A stretch of DNA of 64,000 nucleotides from UBA11574 sp963752565 (GCA_963752565.1 CAVVZC010000006.1:310001-374000), one strand, 5' to 3'; numbered from the stretch's first letter, positions 34,057 through 42,627 are shown. Made by a program: numbers and translations. Notes: generated by a model from the letters alone, not told the origin.

Positions 34057-35643
34057 TTAATTTTTCTTAAGCCGGCTTGGGCCGAGTTCCACGATGGTCT
34101 TTTCAAAGAAGCTTACCATCTTCGCAAATTCCGTTCCCATATTGGATGCAAGGGTTTGTATAAGCAGGCGATCTTTTTCAAAACCAATTTGAAAAAACGC
34201 ATCTTTTATCTGTTCCACAGTTTGTTCCGCATGAATGTTCCCGCACTCTGAATGACAGTTCCCTTTATGGCAGGTGGCCACCAAGACACCATCAGCATGA
34301 TTTCGAAATGCTGCAAAGATGTGATCCAAAGAAATACTGCCCGCACACGGTACTTCAATGATTTTTAATCCCAAAGGCAGATAATGGCCCATACACATCG
34401 CCAGATCACCGGCCTGGGCAGACGAACGGCTGCAGCAGAACGCTACAATAGAAGGTGTAAACCCCTTTTCGGTTTGAATCGTTTTGCCGATGTTGATCTC
34501 ATCTAAGACCGATCCAGGTTCAAGATCTTTAATGCGGACAGCGCCCCTTGGACATTGGGCGGCACAAATGCCGCACCGTTCGCAGGCATCCGGTGCGACC
34601 GTCACCCGAGCGTTCAGTGTTATTGCATGGTATGGACAGAGACGATAGCAGGTTAGGCACCGTATGCATTGACCCGTGTCAACTTCAGCCCTGTCTGCTT
34701 TTACCGCCAGTCGGTCTATCATCATGCCGGCGGATGTAAGTGCAGCGTTCTCAGCATCCATTATCTGATCACCCCGATTCTGAACACTTCTTGAAGGACC
34801 TGCCGCCATAATCCCTTTTCTGTTCGTCGACACACAATATCTATGAACATTATCCGTCTGAACAAACCCACCAGGATCGATATCGATATTCAATATTTTT
34901 GCAAGATGGGCAGCATTTTCAAAAGGAACAATGGTCTCATCTACAACCGTTATATCCGGAGACAGTCTGAATTTTTTTGTTGTTATCTCGTCGATGAACT
35001 CGATTTGGATATCGTTATCTTTTTCCTGAAGGATGTCGGGAATACTATCTGTAAACTTAATAAAAACTGCACCGGCATTTTTAGTTTTTCGATAAAGGGC
35101 TTCAAGACCATTGCCTGCGACTTTGAGATTTTCAGTAAGAATATATGTCTGCACATTAAAGTCGGACTGGAGGTTGGCCGCCAAATTCATAATTTCTTCT
35201 GCGACAACCGGATGGCTCTCCTTAACAAGCCCGGTAAGAAAACCCACCGTTTTTGCTTCTGAAAGGATGTTTTTTTTATGTGCTGATTCAAACAGCAACG
35301 TTTTCATGTGGGATTGACTGATAACGTTGGAAGTCGCCTTTAAACCATACAACGAGAAATTCGGTTTTCGCCGATTTTCTTCAGCAATTATAATTTCAGC
35401 AACACTTCTTGTTACTTCTTCACCATTGCAAGTCGCAGTCAGTCTAAATTTCCCCACAACCCCTTGACACGATAGGAGTTTTGTATTGGTGAGGATTTCC
35501 AATGCCACAGAATCCATGGTTGAAGAAACGTCAACATTATTATCCGATGTGGCAAGGATAACATCTGCGCCCGAAGACAGAAATTCCTTAGCAAGATGAT
35601 GGGCACACGATCCGTTTCCAAATATAAATATTTTTTTATTCAA
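34057..35643 (-). CDS. QmoB-like protein: HdrA-type Fe-S domain fused to MvhD-like domain
   Basis: This 528-residue protein starts at TTG behind AAGGCGG. The N-terminal 300 residues resemble an HdrA/QmoB flavoprotein but its first glycine loop is poor (FIFGNGSCAHHLA), so flavin binding is uncertain. A ferredoxin domain follows with CIRCLTCYRLCPYHAI and CERCGICAAQCPRGAV (about 325-375). The C-terminal 140 residues form an MvhD-like domain (VAFCCSRSSAQAGDL, EVPCAGSISLDHIFAAF, DGVLVATCHKGNCHSECGN and VELGPS). HdrA-MvhD fusion is the QmoB layout; QmoB passes electrons with QmoA toward APS reductase or quinone. This copy is shorter than canonical QmoB. It lies next to the QmoA-like gene and a repeat element. 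Confidence 0.8.
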   Translation of the reverse strand: MNKKIFIFGNGSCAHHLAKEFLSSGADVILATSDNNVDVSSTMDSVALEILTNTKLLSCQGVVGKFRLTATCNGEEVTRSVAEIIIAEENRRKPNFSLYGLKATSNVISQSHMKTLLFESAHKKNILSEAKTVGFLTGLVKESHPVVAEEIMNLAANLQSDFNVQTYILTENLKVAGNGLEALYRKTKNAGAVFIKFTDSIPDILQEKDNDIQIEFIDEITTKKFRLSPDITVVDETIVPFENAAHLAKILNIDIDPGGFVQTDNVHRYCVSTNRKGIMAAGPSRSVQNRGDQIMDAENAALTSAGMMIDRLAVKADRAEVDTGQCIRCLTCYRLCPYHAITLNARVTVAPDACERCGICAAQCPRGAVRIKDLEPGSVLDEINIGKTIQTEKGFTPSIVAFCCSRSSAQAGDLAMCMGHYLPLGLKIIEVPCAGSISLDHIFAAFRNHADGVLVATCHKGNCHSECGNIHAEQTVEQIKDAFFQIGFEKDRLLIQTLASNMGTEFAKMVSFFEKTIVELGPSRLKKN

Positions 35644-35682
35644 TGTCGCCGCCTTTTCAGGAATTTATCTTCGATTCGATTA

Positions 35683-35767
35683 TTCAAGTTTCGCACCCTT
35701 AATTTTAAGCAACGCTAATACAGCGGAGCAGGCCGAAATATATTTTTTAAGGTAAAATCTTTTTGAG
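35683..35767. repeat. CTCAAGTTTCGCACC-family element, copy D (right end degraded)
   Basis: TTCAAGTTTCGCACCC opens the copy and the interior TAATTTTAAGCAACGCTAATACAGCGGAGCAGG matches the family. The right end is reduced to TTGAG near 35767, so the GGGTGCGAAAC part is lost. It lies between the QmoA-like and QmoB-like genes. Confidence 0.7.
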
Positions 35768-35785
35768 CGCTCATTGAAATGTTTA

Positions 35786-37030
35786 TTAAGAAAAATTCAG
35801 GCCAAGATATTTGGCGATCTTCCACGCAGCACTCCCGGCGCTGGCGATGGTGTCCGGGATGCTCATGGGGCCCTGGACGGTTCCTACGGTAAATACGCCA
35901 TTGACAGAAGCCGATGTCTTTTTATCATCATTTTTGACAAACCCGGTGTCATCAGGCTCCATTCCTAACAACCCGGATATGGTTTGTATATCTTGACACG
36001 GCGTAATACCGATGGACAGTACCACCAAATCGAAAACGCCTTCCAGAGTTTTATGCGTATGGTTATCCACATAGTTTACTTTCAGGCACTGACCATCCGT
36101 TTCGTATATGTCTCCGGGAATCGCCCGTATCATCTGGACTTCTTTTTGAACATCTTTATAAAATTTTTCAAAATCTTTTCCAAATGTCTGCACATCCATA
36201 TAAAAGAACGTGATTTCGGTTTCTGGATGCCGCTCTCTGATTAGCCGAGACATCCGCAATGCAGAACCGCAACAAACCTTCGAGCACCACAAATGATTCA
36301 GTTTTGAATCTCTAGAACCCACACATTGGATGAAGGCGATTTGTCCCGGTGTTTTGGTGTCGCTCGGTTTTTTCACACATCCGGTCCGTTTTATCATCCT
36401 TTCCAGGTCCAAACCGGTAACAACATTCTTAAAAAAGCCATACCCGTATGGTTTGTCCTCAGGATTGAACGGTTTAAATCCAATGGCAACCAATACAGCA
36501 TCTGCCTTAACGAAATGTTCCGATGCTTCTCTGCCCAGATCAATGGCCGTTTCAGGACATTCATCTTTGCATGTGGTGCAGGATTGATCTTTGAAATAAA
36601 GGCATTTTTTTTTAGAAATGGCATAAAATGGAATGTTATTTTTAGAAAATCCTTGAAAAACAGCCCCATCTGCCGGGCAACGATCCAAACACAACCCGCA
36701 ATTGGTGCACTTTTGGGAATCGATATACAAAGGATCTTGTTGGATACTCGCCGTGAATCGATGGTTTTTAGATATGTTTTGTACCTGACTGCCGGTCAAT
36801 ATTTTTATGTTTGGGTGAGAAACCGCGCTTTGTAATTTTTCTTCCACCATGCAGGCACCGCACTTTACGCAGGTATTATTAATGGCCTTGCAAGCATATC
36901 CGATGGCATGTCCGCCCAGAAAATTTGATTTTTCAATTAGTTCAATATGGATACCTAAATCGGCGAGTTCAACCGCCACAGAAAGACCGGCCACACCGCC
37001 ACCGATAATCAGCACATTTTTTTCCGTCAT
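35786..37030 (-). CDS. QmoA/HdrA-like FAD and Fe-S protein
   Basis: The 414-residue protein begins with an FAD-binding loop LIIGGGVAGLSVAVELAD and a Cys cluster AINNTCVKCGACMVEE. Ferredoxin motifs CTNCGLCLDRCPADG and CTTCKDECPETAI follow near residues 110-165. The HdrA hallmark VGSRDSKLNHLWCSKVCCGSALRMSRLI lies near 240. The C-terminal FAD domain ends with GVFTVGTVQGPMSIPDTIASAGSAAWKIAKYL. Single ferredoxin insertion and length are QmoA-like. The start is the ATG after GGGGGAG. With the downstream QmoB-like gene it forms a QmoAB pair, but no qmoC membrane subunit follows; the Sec HdrD-like protein takes that place. Confidence 0.82.
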   Translation of the reverse strand: MTEKNVLIIGGGVAGLSVAVELADLGIHIELIEKSNFLGGHAIGYACKAINNTCVKCGACMVEEKLQSAVSHPNIKILTGSQVQNISKNHRFTASIQQDPLYIDSQKCTNCGLCLDRCPADGAVFQGFSKNNIPFYAISKKKCLYFKDQSCTTCKDECPETAIDLGREASEHFVKADAVLVAIGFKPFNPEDKPYGYGFFKNVVTGLDLERMIKRTGCVKKPSDTKTPGQIAFIQCVGSRDSKLNHLWCSKVCCGSALRMSRLIRERHPETEITFFYMDVQTFGKDFEKFYKDVQKEVQMIRAIPGDIYETDGQCLKVNYVDNHTHKTLEGVFDLVVLSIGITPCQDIQTISGLLGMEPDDTGFVKNDDKKTSASVNGVFTVGTVQGPMSIPDTIASAGSAAWKIAKYLGLNFS

Positions 37031-37491
37031 TTAGAAGGACTCCCCCTTTAAAGATGAAAAAGTATCGTAATTTAAAAGCAAAAAAAAATTCACAAAGCAA
37101 GAACAAAAGCCCGATTTGTCCAACATATCATGGGACCCCTTTTATACCCCAGCACGATAAGGTCAATATAATGTTTGGAAACAATTAAATGATGAAGTTC
37201 CCGGTATTTTTAAAAAAGATATTGCTAAACTTCAAAAGCCGGGAAACAAACGAAGAGATTAATCAAAGGCATGTTCGACTTTCCAGACTTCCCAAACCTT
37301 TCCTACAAGATCGGGACCTGGATTAAGGGTTATTTTGCCCGGTTGCCACCCGGAAGGCGTTGCCTATGCGCCATTGATTATGGCTCAAGTTTCGGCACCC
37401 CTAATTTTTAGCAACGCCAACACAGCGTTGCACACCCGAAAAGTTTTTTAAAGATTTTTACCAATATTCGGGTGCGAAACTTGAGTATATA
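37031..37491. other. Intergenic region with palindromic element copy E at 37384-37485
   Basis: The region holds the best-preserved copy of the dispersed element: CTCAAGTTTCGGCACCCC at 37384-37401 and CGGGTGCGAAACTTGAG at 37469-37485, with a GCAACGC...GCGTTGC inner hairpin. It also holds an unresolved 37031-37380 stretch with no convincing open frame on either strand. TTCCCGG/CCGGGAA near 37198-37248 is a loose inverted repeat. Confidence 0.6.
37384..37485. repeat. CTCAAGTTTCGCACC-family element, copy E (intact)
   Basis: Terminal inverted repeats of about 17 bases enclose TAATTTTTAGCAACGCCAAC ACAGCGTTGC and an A/T-rich tract, 102 bases in all. The central GCAACGC-CAACACA-GCGTTGC is a perfect seven-base stem. 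Ends agree with copies B, C and D. Confidence 0.82.
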
Positions 37492-38845
37492 TTATTTCAA
37501 TTTTTGCAACGCTTGCTCTGCTGCAATGGTAATCGGTTCAAGGCTCGGCTCAGAGGAGCAATCAGGATTTCCGGCACACATCAAGGTGGTGAGTTCCGGG
37601 ATTATTTTTTCGCCCAAAATCAGGGCATTGATGGTATCGATCTCTTTAACAGCTGCATCACTGTCGCTGATAATCTGACCACCGATGAGCCTTTGAGTCT
37701 TTTTGTCAAATACAAGCTTTAGGGTCCAGGGTTTGACGCCGGGTATCATGCCGTGTTTACTTCTGGAATCTACTTTAGCGCTGATTGTTTCAAATCCCTC
37801 CTTTTGGGCCTGCTGGTCTGTTAAGCCCGTGGCAGCGATATACTTTTCAAAAAGTCTGACCGCAGAGTTGTTTAATACGCCTGGGAATTCAATTTCATAC
37901 CCCGCCAGCCTTTTGGCGGCAAGCCGTCCGTGGATAACCGAAGGACCGCGTAGTTGAGAAAGGACGGGTTTTTTGGTTACAAAATGAATGTTTTCAACAC
38001 AATCGCCGCCGGCAAGCACATCCGGATTTGATGTTTCCAGATATTTATTGACTTTGATGCCGAATTTACCAAGTTCGAGATTCATTTGTTTGGCCAGATC
38101 CAGATTCGACCTTGTTCCCACTGAAAGCATGACCATGTCTGCATCGATTTTTTCACCGGTTTCAAGTTCCACACCGGCAACGCTTCCGTTGTGTCCCAGA
38201 ATCCTGGCAGCCCGGCACGACATCTTCAGATCGAAACCTTTTTCAACCAGGTATTCCTGTATTTTTGCCGCCATGTCCGCGTCAAGCATGAGTGGCAAAG
38301 GATATTCCAAAACTTCGATGATGGTCACATTATAAAAGTCCGGCTTCATTTCTGAAAGCAGCGTCGGCAGTTCAAGGTTGATAAAACCTGCTCCGATAAA
38401 AACGAGATTTTTGGCCCTTTTTTTCTCCAGAAACTGTTTTATTTTTTCTGAATCCGAGGCGTGCCTCAAAGTGAAGACGCCCTCAAGGTCAGCCCCTTCA
38501 ATCGGGGGTATAAACGGTTCTGCTCCGGTTCCTAAAATCATCTTGTCATAGCCGACAGAAGCGCCGTTTGATAATTCGACCATCTTTTTTTCAGTGTCCA
38601 CGGAGGTTGCTTCCGCAATAATGTTGGTGATACCGGCATTTGCAAACATGGCATCCGGATTGGTAATAGAATCAACAGTGGCCAGACCGGCCACCACATG
38701 AGGCAAGCGCTCATCGAACGATAAACCGACCTTCTTTACGAATAATCGTCACATTTACATCCGGCATAAGCTTTTTAGCCATCATTGCAGCAGGACCACC
38801 AACACCACCGCATCCGATAATAACCAGTTTTTCACCCTTTTTCAT
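37492..38845 (-). CDS. FAD-dependent disulfide oxidoreductase, probable selenoprotein (UGA at active site, one frameshift)
   Basis: The ATG at 38845 follows GGGAGGGG. It gives MKKGEKLVIIGCGGVGGPAAMMAKKLM, then IIRKEGRFIVR, then UGA at 38713-38711 (residue 45), then ALPHVVAGLATVD after one extra T is removed near 38704. In the NADH-oxidase/CoA-disulfide/polysulfide reductase family this site is VRCALPYV, where the Cys is the redox-active residue. The rest (450 residues in all) has a second nucleotide-binding motif FIGAGFINLELPTLLSEM, SVGTRSNLDLA, LAGGDCVEN and a C-terminal dimer domain. The single shift in TT is typical of the sequencing errors elsewhere here. It follows two DsrE genes and precedes QmoAB-like genes, so sulfane sulfur is a likely substrate. 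Confidence 0.8.
38678..38713 (-). promoter_or_regulatory. Putative bacterial SECIS in the flavin oxidoreductase gene
   Basis: GTGGCC-GGTCT-GGCCAC downstream of the UGA forms a perfect six-base stem with a GGUCU loop at nucleotide 26 from the U of UGA. The loop is identical to that described for E. coli fdhF, and its placement matches the hairpin in the HdrD-like gene. Confidence 0.72.
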
Positions 38846-38954
38846 GATTCCCCTCCCGTGTTATTAACTCGGCAATTAAAGATGTCATTCCGGTCGGTGC
38901 TAAGCGAAGAACCGGAATCCATAACTTGTTGAATTTTATAAAATGAGATCTTGA

Positions 38955-39512
38955 TTAGATAAAAAGTGTGATCTTACTTTCTCCGGCTTCCTGTAAAAAT
39001 TTTGCCACACCTCCCAGGCTGATATTCGGATAATCGATCAGCTCTTCCTGCTTAAATCCCATCAGATTCATGGACATTTCGCAAATAACGATTTCCACAC
39101 CATAATCCGCCGCCGCTTTCATGAGGTCTTCAAGAGACATAACGCCTTTCTTCTTCATTAGACCTTTCATCATATGGGTGCCCAAACCGGCCATGTGCAT
39201 TTGAGAAAGTTTCAGCTTTGTTGATCCTTTCGGCAGCATTTTGTCGAACATGAATGCCATGGCATCGGCTTTTTTTACTTGCTTTTTAATATCCCGCATA
39301 GCCGGTATGCCCCAAAAGGTGAAAAACATGACGACTCTCTCGTACATTGCAGCAGCACCCGCTGCAATGATAAAAGCAGCCAGCAACCGATCCAGATCCC
39401 CGGAAAAAACCACCATGGAGAGCTGGTCTTGGGGCATATTTCTTTTAATATCTTTCAGCTGTTCTTCCAAATCTTTAATGCGTTGTTCTAATACTTCCAT
39501 CTTTACTTCCAT
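38955..39512 (-). CDS. DsrE/DsrF superfamily sulfur carrier (DsrE2-like)
   Basis: This 185-residue protein has a short coiled-coil N-terminus (EQRIKDLEEQLKDIKRNM) and a DsrE2-type fold (DRLLAAFIIAAGAAAMYERVVMFFTFWGIPAM). A conserved Cys sits in IVICEMSMNLMG near residue 147, where DsrE2 proteins carry persulfide. MHMAGLGTHMMKG is Met-rich. DsrE2 moves sulfane sulfur in sulfur oxidisers and is paired with TusA. The gene follows the Cys-rich unknown and precedes the Sec flavin oxidoreductase by 110 bases. Confidence 0.8.
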   Translation of the reverse strand: MEVKMEVLEQRIKDLEEQLKDIKRNMPQDQLSMVVFSGDLDRLLAAFIIAAGAAAMYERVVMFFTFWGIPAMRDIKKQVKKADAMAFMFDKMLPKGSTKLKLSQMHMAGLGTHMMKGLMKKKGVMSLEDLMKAAADYGVEIVICEMSMNLMGFKQEELIDYPNISLGGVAKFLQEAGESKITLFI

Positions 39513-39574
39513 GATTTCTAACTTCAGTAATATTTATTTGATGAATAATTTTAAAACTAATATAAACCAAACAT

Positions 39575-39626
39575 GAAAACACGAAATATTTATTTCTTTT
39601 TCGTGATTTCGTCCTTTCGTGTTTTC
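39575..39626. repeat. Hairpin with GAAAACACGAAA arms and cacgaaa-type repeats
   Basis: GAAAACACGAAA (39575-39586) is perfectly inverted at 39615-39626. The loop is itself made of TTTTTCGTGATTTCGTCC. A related fragment CACGAAAGAACGAAGAC sits at 47274-47290. It lies between two genes of the sulfur-carrier cluster. Confidence 0.6.
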
Positions 39627-39715
39627 GTGATAAATTCAAATGAATTCGAAAATAATTATAATTTTATTTGCAATTTAAGATGATCGTCTAAATTTATACT
39701 GGTTAAACAACTTTT

Positions 39716-40420
39716 TTATTCAAAAAAATATTTTTCATAAGTTATCGAGGCCTCATCAAATTCCTGATAGAGAAGTCTCAACCTTTCGTTGGCGACTTTC
39801 TCCATTTTTGATTTTTCTTCTTCCTCCCTTTCAGTAGGATAGCAGGCCAGACAGCGCTCGTGATGGTGGGTTTCCCCAAGGCTGGTCACCGTAAAATCAA
39901 CCATTAAAAAGATCTGTGAATTTTTATAATTAGCAAAATGTTCGACAGCCGGAACATATTCCAATTCAACGACAACCGCAACGTCATTGCCCTCTTTGGC
40001 GATGGTTATATAGTCATGAATGGACAGCGCCGGCCTGTAATCTTCCTGGATGCCGTTAAATTTGACGACCATATCTTCCAGCGTGAACAGCTTCTTTTCG
40101 ATGGAGATCTCTGCCTGTTTCAGTCTCTGATAATCTCTTTGCAGGTAACGGTTGGCGATCATTATCGCCTGTGATACATGCGGGCACAGATTATGCGGGC
40201 AACCGCGAGCATAGCATTTTCTGAAACTGTATTCTTGCCCGTCAATGGTTCCGGTGTAGCGGCATAGAAAAATATAGGCCTGGAACGGATTGGCCCGGTG
40301 CGCAAAATCGACCGGCAGGATTTCAAAAGAAGTTTGGCAGGTGACGTCCAGCCCCCTTTTCTGCAACTCTATAAGGTCTGTGGCACGGTTGGGCAAATAA
40401 TTAATGGTTGATTGTTCCAT
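39716..40420 (-). CDS. Cys/His-rich protein of unknown function in the sulfur-carrier cluster
   Basis: I do not recognise this 234-residue protein. The ATG at 40420 behind GGGGTG is chosen over one 18 bases upstream. A compact cluster FRKCYARGCPHNLCPHVSQAIMIANRYL (near residues 75-102) has three Cys and two His in a zinc- or cluster-binding arrangement. A second pair, RCLACYP, lies near residue 200 in HHHERCLACYPTEREEEE. There is no signal peptide and the C-terminus is charged. Its place between two DsrE-family genes suggests a partner or regulator of sulfur transfer, but this is inference from position. Confidence 0.6.
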   Translation of the reverse strand: MEQSTINYLPNRATDLIELQKRGLDVTCQTSFEILPVDFAHRANPFQAYIFLCRYTGTIDGQEYSFRKCYARGCPHNLCPHVSQAIMIANRYLQRDYQRLKQAEISIEKKLFTLEDMVVKFNGIQEDYRPALSIHDYITIAKEGNDVAVVVELEYVPAVEHFANYKNSQIFLMVDFTVTSLGETHHHERCLACYPTEREEEEKSKMEKVANERLRLLYQEFDEASITYEKYFFE

Positions 40421-40488
40421 CTGAACACCCCATTTCATTAGAATAGTTACCTAAAAATATTTACCCCTTCAGGCAAATTAGAATTATA

Positions 40489-40529
40489 CAGAAATTTGGA
40501 AACTCAAAAAAAGAGCTTCCAAATTTCTG
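40489..40529. terminator. Hairpin between the dsrE and Cys-rich genes
   Basis: CAGAAATTTGGAA (40489-40501) is perfectly inverted at 40517-40529. A T-rich tract follows on the plus strand, opposite to the cluster's transcription; on the minus strand there is no T-run. It may be a weak attenuator or stabilising stem. Confidence 0.45.
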
Positions 40530-40600
40530 GTGGTATTATTTTTTTCTCTTAACGAATAACGCCTAATCGAGCTTGACTCTATTAGGGTCGTCATCAGCGC

Positions 40601-40963
40601 TTAAGTATAGGTCAGGACGACGTCCGCTTCACCACAACCAACTACAAATTCGGCAACTCCGCCGCACTCGACACCTTCAATCAGGTCTTGTTCGGCACAT
40701 TCAGCAATAGGAAAGGCCGCCGAGCAGGCAATCATCCGGGCACCACCGTCTTGGAGGACCTTGATAAACTCCGGCAGCGACTTGGCGGCACCCGGTAAAA
40801 CGATTTTTTCAGCACCGCCATTTTTAATAATGTTTAGACCGTCCATGGTAAAAAACATGTTTACTTCCATATCCATCGCCATTGCACCTGAAGCAATCAT
40901 AAACGGTGCAAATGCTTTCTGAGGTTCATCTGATCCCAAAAAAATCCACATTTTACTAGTCAT
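40601..40963 (-). CDS. DsrE family protein
   Basis: This 120-residue DsrE-like protein has the typical small alpha/beta fold (MWIFLGSDEPQKAFAPFMIASGAMAMDMEVNMFFTMDGLNIIK) and a Cys-bearing loop ARMIACSAAFPIAECAEQDLIE near residues 76-97 with two Cys. An AGGAGG precedes the ATG. Two DsrE-type proteins in one cluster with TusA resemble the sulfur-relay sets of sulfur-oxidising and dissimilatory pathways. It follows HdrB after 50 bases. Confidence 0.82.
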   Translation of the reverse strand: MTSKMWIFLGSDEPQKAFAPFMIASGAMAMDMEVNMFFTMDGLNIIKNGGAEKIVLPGAAKSLPEFIKVLQDGGARMIACSAAFPIAECAEQDLIEGVECGGVAEFVVGCGEADVVLTYT

Positions 40964-41013
40964 TACTACCTCCTTTTGAGTCTAAAACGTTTATATTTAT
41001 TCCTTTGCCGATA

Positions 41014-41943
41014 TCACTCCACACACCGAGCGATAAGTGTTGATAGATCCTCGACCTGTGCGCCTGACTTTTCCAGGTTCCCCAAACAGATAGGGCACAT
41101 GGCGACGATAGGCGCTCCGTTGACCTGCAACTCTTCAACTCTCCTATCAAGAACCTCTCTGGACAGCTTGGGGGAAATAGACTCCGCTGGTCCCCCACAG
41201 CAACCGGTAAACAGCCCCGAATTTCTCACCGGCATGCATTCAATGCCTAAATCGGCAAGAACTTTCGTCGGGACATCGGACAGTTCCAAATACCTTCCGT
41301 AGAAACAAGGGTCGTGGAGCGTGACACGATGATTCCCATTACTCGAACTAAAATTAATAAGCTCAAAATAGGTCTTTACTTCAAAACTGATACCGGTATA
41401 TTTCGGATAAAGCACTTTCAAGGCATATGCCGTATGGGGATCTACGGTGATTATCTTTTTGATTCCTGCCTGCTTCAGTTTGGCAGCAACAATCTTGGCA
41501 TGGTGAACAAAACCCTCTTGATCTCCAAGATCATAAAGAAGAATACCGCTATAATCATCCAGTTCAGGTCTGTAACAGAAATCAACATTCGATTTCTTTA
41601 AAATTTTAACAACATTCTTTAGAATCTGACCTGATTCTTTTTTCTCTTTTCCAGATGTCATCAAAGCCAGGCCGATACCCGAAAGAAATTTGGGGATATA
41701 TTTTACATAGTGCAAATAATTTGCCCAACCGGTATCTTCATACCGTTCTAAATAGTGTGTTGTTTTGTCGATATACGGTACAAACTGATACATCAAACCG
41801 GTAAAGAGCAACGCATCGCCGTCTCGACCTATTGCTGTTTTTTTCCACCAGGTATTGGCCATAAATTTCGGAATGCCGAACGGGCTTCTGGTTTTTCTGA
41901 CATTATCAGCGATCAAATCAATAATATCTCTTGGGTTGTACAT
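41014..41943 (-). CDS. HdrB-like CCG-domain protein
   Basis: The ATG at 41943, just after the hdrC stop and behind GGAGGAGG, gives 309 residues; an earlier frame reading through hdrC is rejected. The C-terminal CCG domain is complete: LHDPCFYGRY, FTGCCGGPAESIS and MCPICLGNLE. The N-terminal CCG domain is degenerate, retaining FCYRPE but losing the paired Cys. HdrB normally carries two noncubane [4Fe-4S] clusters; this one probably carries one. It forms hdrC-hdrB with the previous gene and is followed by dsrE. Confidence 0.82.
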   Translation of the reverse strand: MYNPRDIIDLIADNVRKTRSPFGIPKFMANTWWKKTAIGRDGDALLFTGLMYQFVPYIDKTTHYLERYEDTGWANYLHYVKYIPKFLSGIGLALMTSGKEKKESGQILKNVVKILKKSNVDFCYRPELDDYSGILLYDLGDQEGFVHHAKIVAAKLKQAGIKKIITVDPHTAYALKVLYPKYTGISFEVKTYFELINFSSSNGNHRVTLHDPCFYGRYLELSDVPTKVLADLGIECMPVRNSGLFTGCCGGPAESISPKLSREVLDRRVEELQVNGAPIVAMCPICLGNLEKSGAQVEDLSTLIARCVE

Positions 41944-41944
41944 T

Positions 41945-42247
41945 TCAGGACCTCCTCCAGTTGGCGACAACGTATCGTTTTAAACCCAGAATGACTTCCC
42001 CGGGATCAGCCTCCCGTGGACAGGTCTGTGTGCAAAGCCCGCAGTGCAGACAGCGCCATAGTTCTTGAGCATTTTCCATGATGCGATCCTTGGCACCCAA
42101 CTGGAGATAACGGATCATCTTCCGCGGAAAATGTTCATAGATCAGGGGGCAAATAGCAGCACAGGTGCCGCAGTTAAAGCATTCCAGCGCGGTATCCTCC
42201 CCAAAACGCTCCATCTCTTCGGCAAAATTTGGATTGACTAAAGCCAT
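41945..42247 (-). CDS. HdrC-like ferredoxin-type subunit
   Basis: The ATG at 42247 behind GAGGAG gives 100 residues; a GTG two codons upstream is too close to the site. Two [4Fe-4S] motifs are clear: CFNCGTCAAICPL near residue 23 and CLHCGLCTQTCPR near residue 66. The spacer FPRKMIRYLQLGAKDRIM is the HdrC signature. It should relay electrons between HdrA and HdrB, whose gene starts two bases after its stop codon. Confidence 0.9.
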   Translation of the reverse strand: MALVNPNFAEEMERFGEDTALECFNCGTCAAICPLIYEHFPRKMIRYLQLGAKDRIMENAQELWRCLHCGLCTQTCPREADPGEVILGLKRYVVANWRRS

Positions 42248-42278
42248 ACTCACTCTCCTCAGGTATATGAATCGGAAA

Positions 42279-42627
42279 TCAGGCGGTGTTCTGCGATCCG
42301 TCCGGTTGGCCGCTGGAAATTTCCTCCGGGGGCTCTTCGGTCAAAACGTACCGAAAATAACCACCGTCCTTTTCCGCTTCGCTGATTTCTCCATATTTCT
42401 TCAAAGCGGCGATGTACCACAAGCACCTTATCCGGTGAAATCCCCGTCTCCCGGGCAATACTTGGCACCGTTCCAACATCGTTTTTCATCTGCTCTTTGA
42501 TGGCTTTGACGGCTTTTTTTGCGACTTTCATTGTGGCGGCAATCTCTTTGATCTTCTGTTTGCGTTCCTGGCGAAGCCTTTTCATGGCATCTTTTTTTGC
42601 TTTCTTTTGCTCATCATTCTGACTCAT
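42279..42627 (-). CDS. Winged-helix protein in the Hdr cluster (frameshifted)
   Basis: The frame opens with a Lys/Arg-rich helix (MSQNDEQKKAKKDAMKRLRQERKQK) and continues with a winged-helix motif GTVPSIARETGISPDKVL. A shift near 42419, one extra T in GCTTGTGG, separates the last part, which reads WYIAALKKYGEISEAEKDGGYFRYVLTEE. Joined, it is about 115 residues. It may be a DNA-binding regulator or a structural partner of HdrBC; I cannot choose. An AGGGATC site precedes the ATG. Confidence 0.6.

Noticed and set aside
37031..37380. Remnant gene between the QmoA-like gene and palindrome copy E
   Set aside because: Short peptide-like runs appear in several frames, but none is continuous or recognisable.
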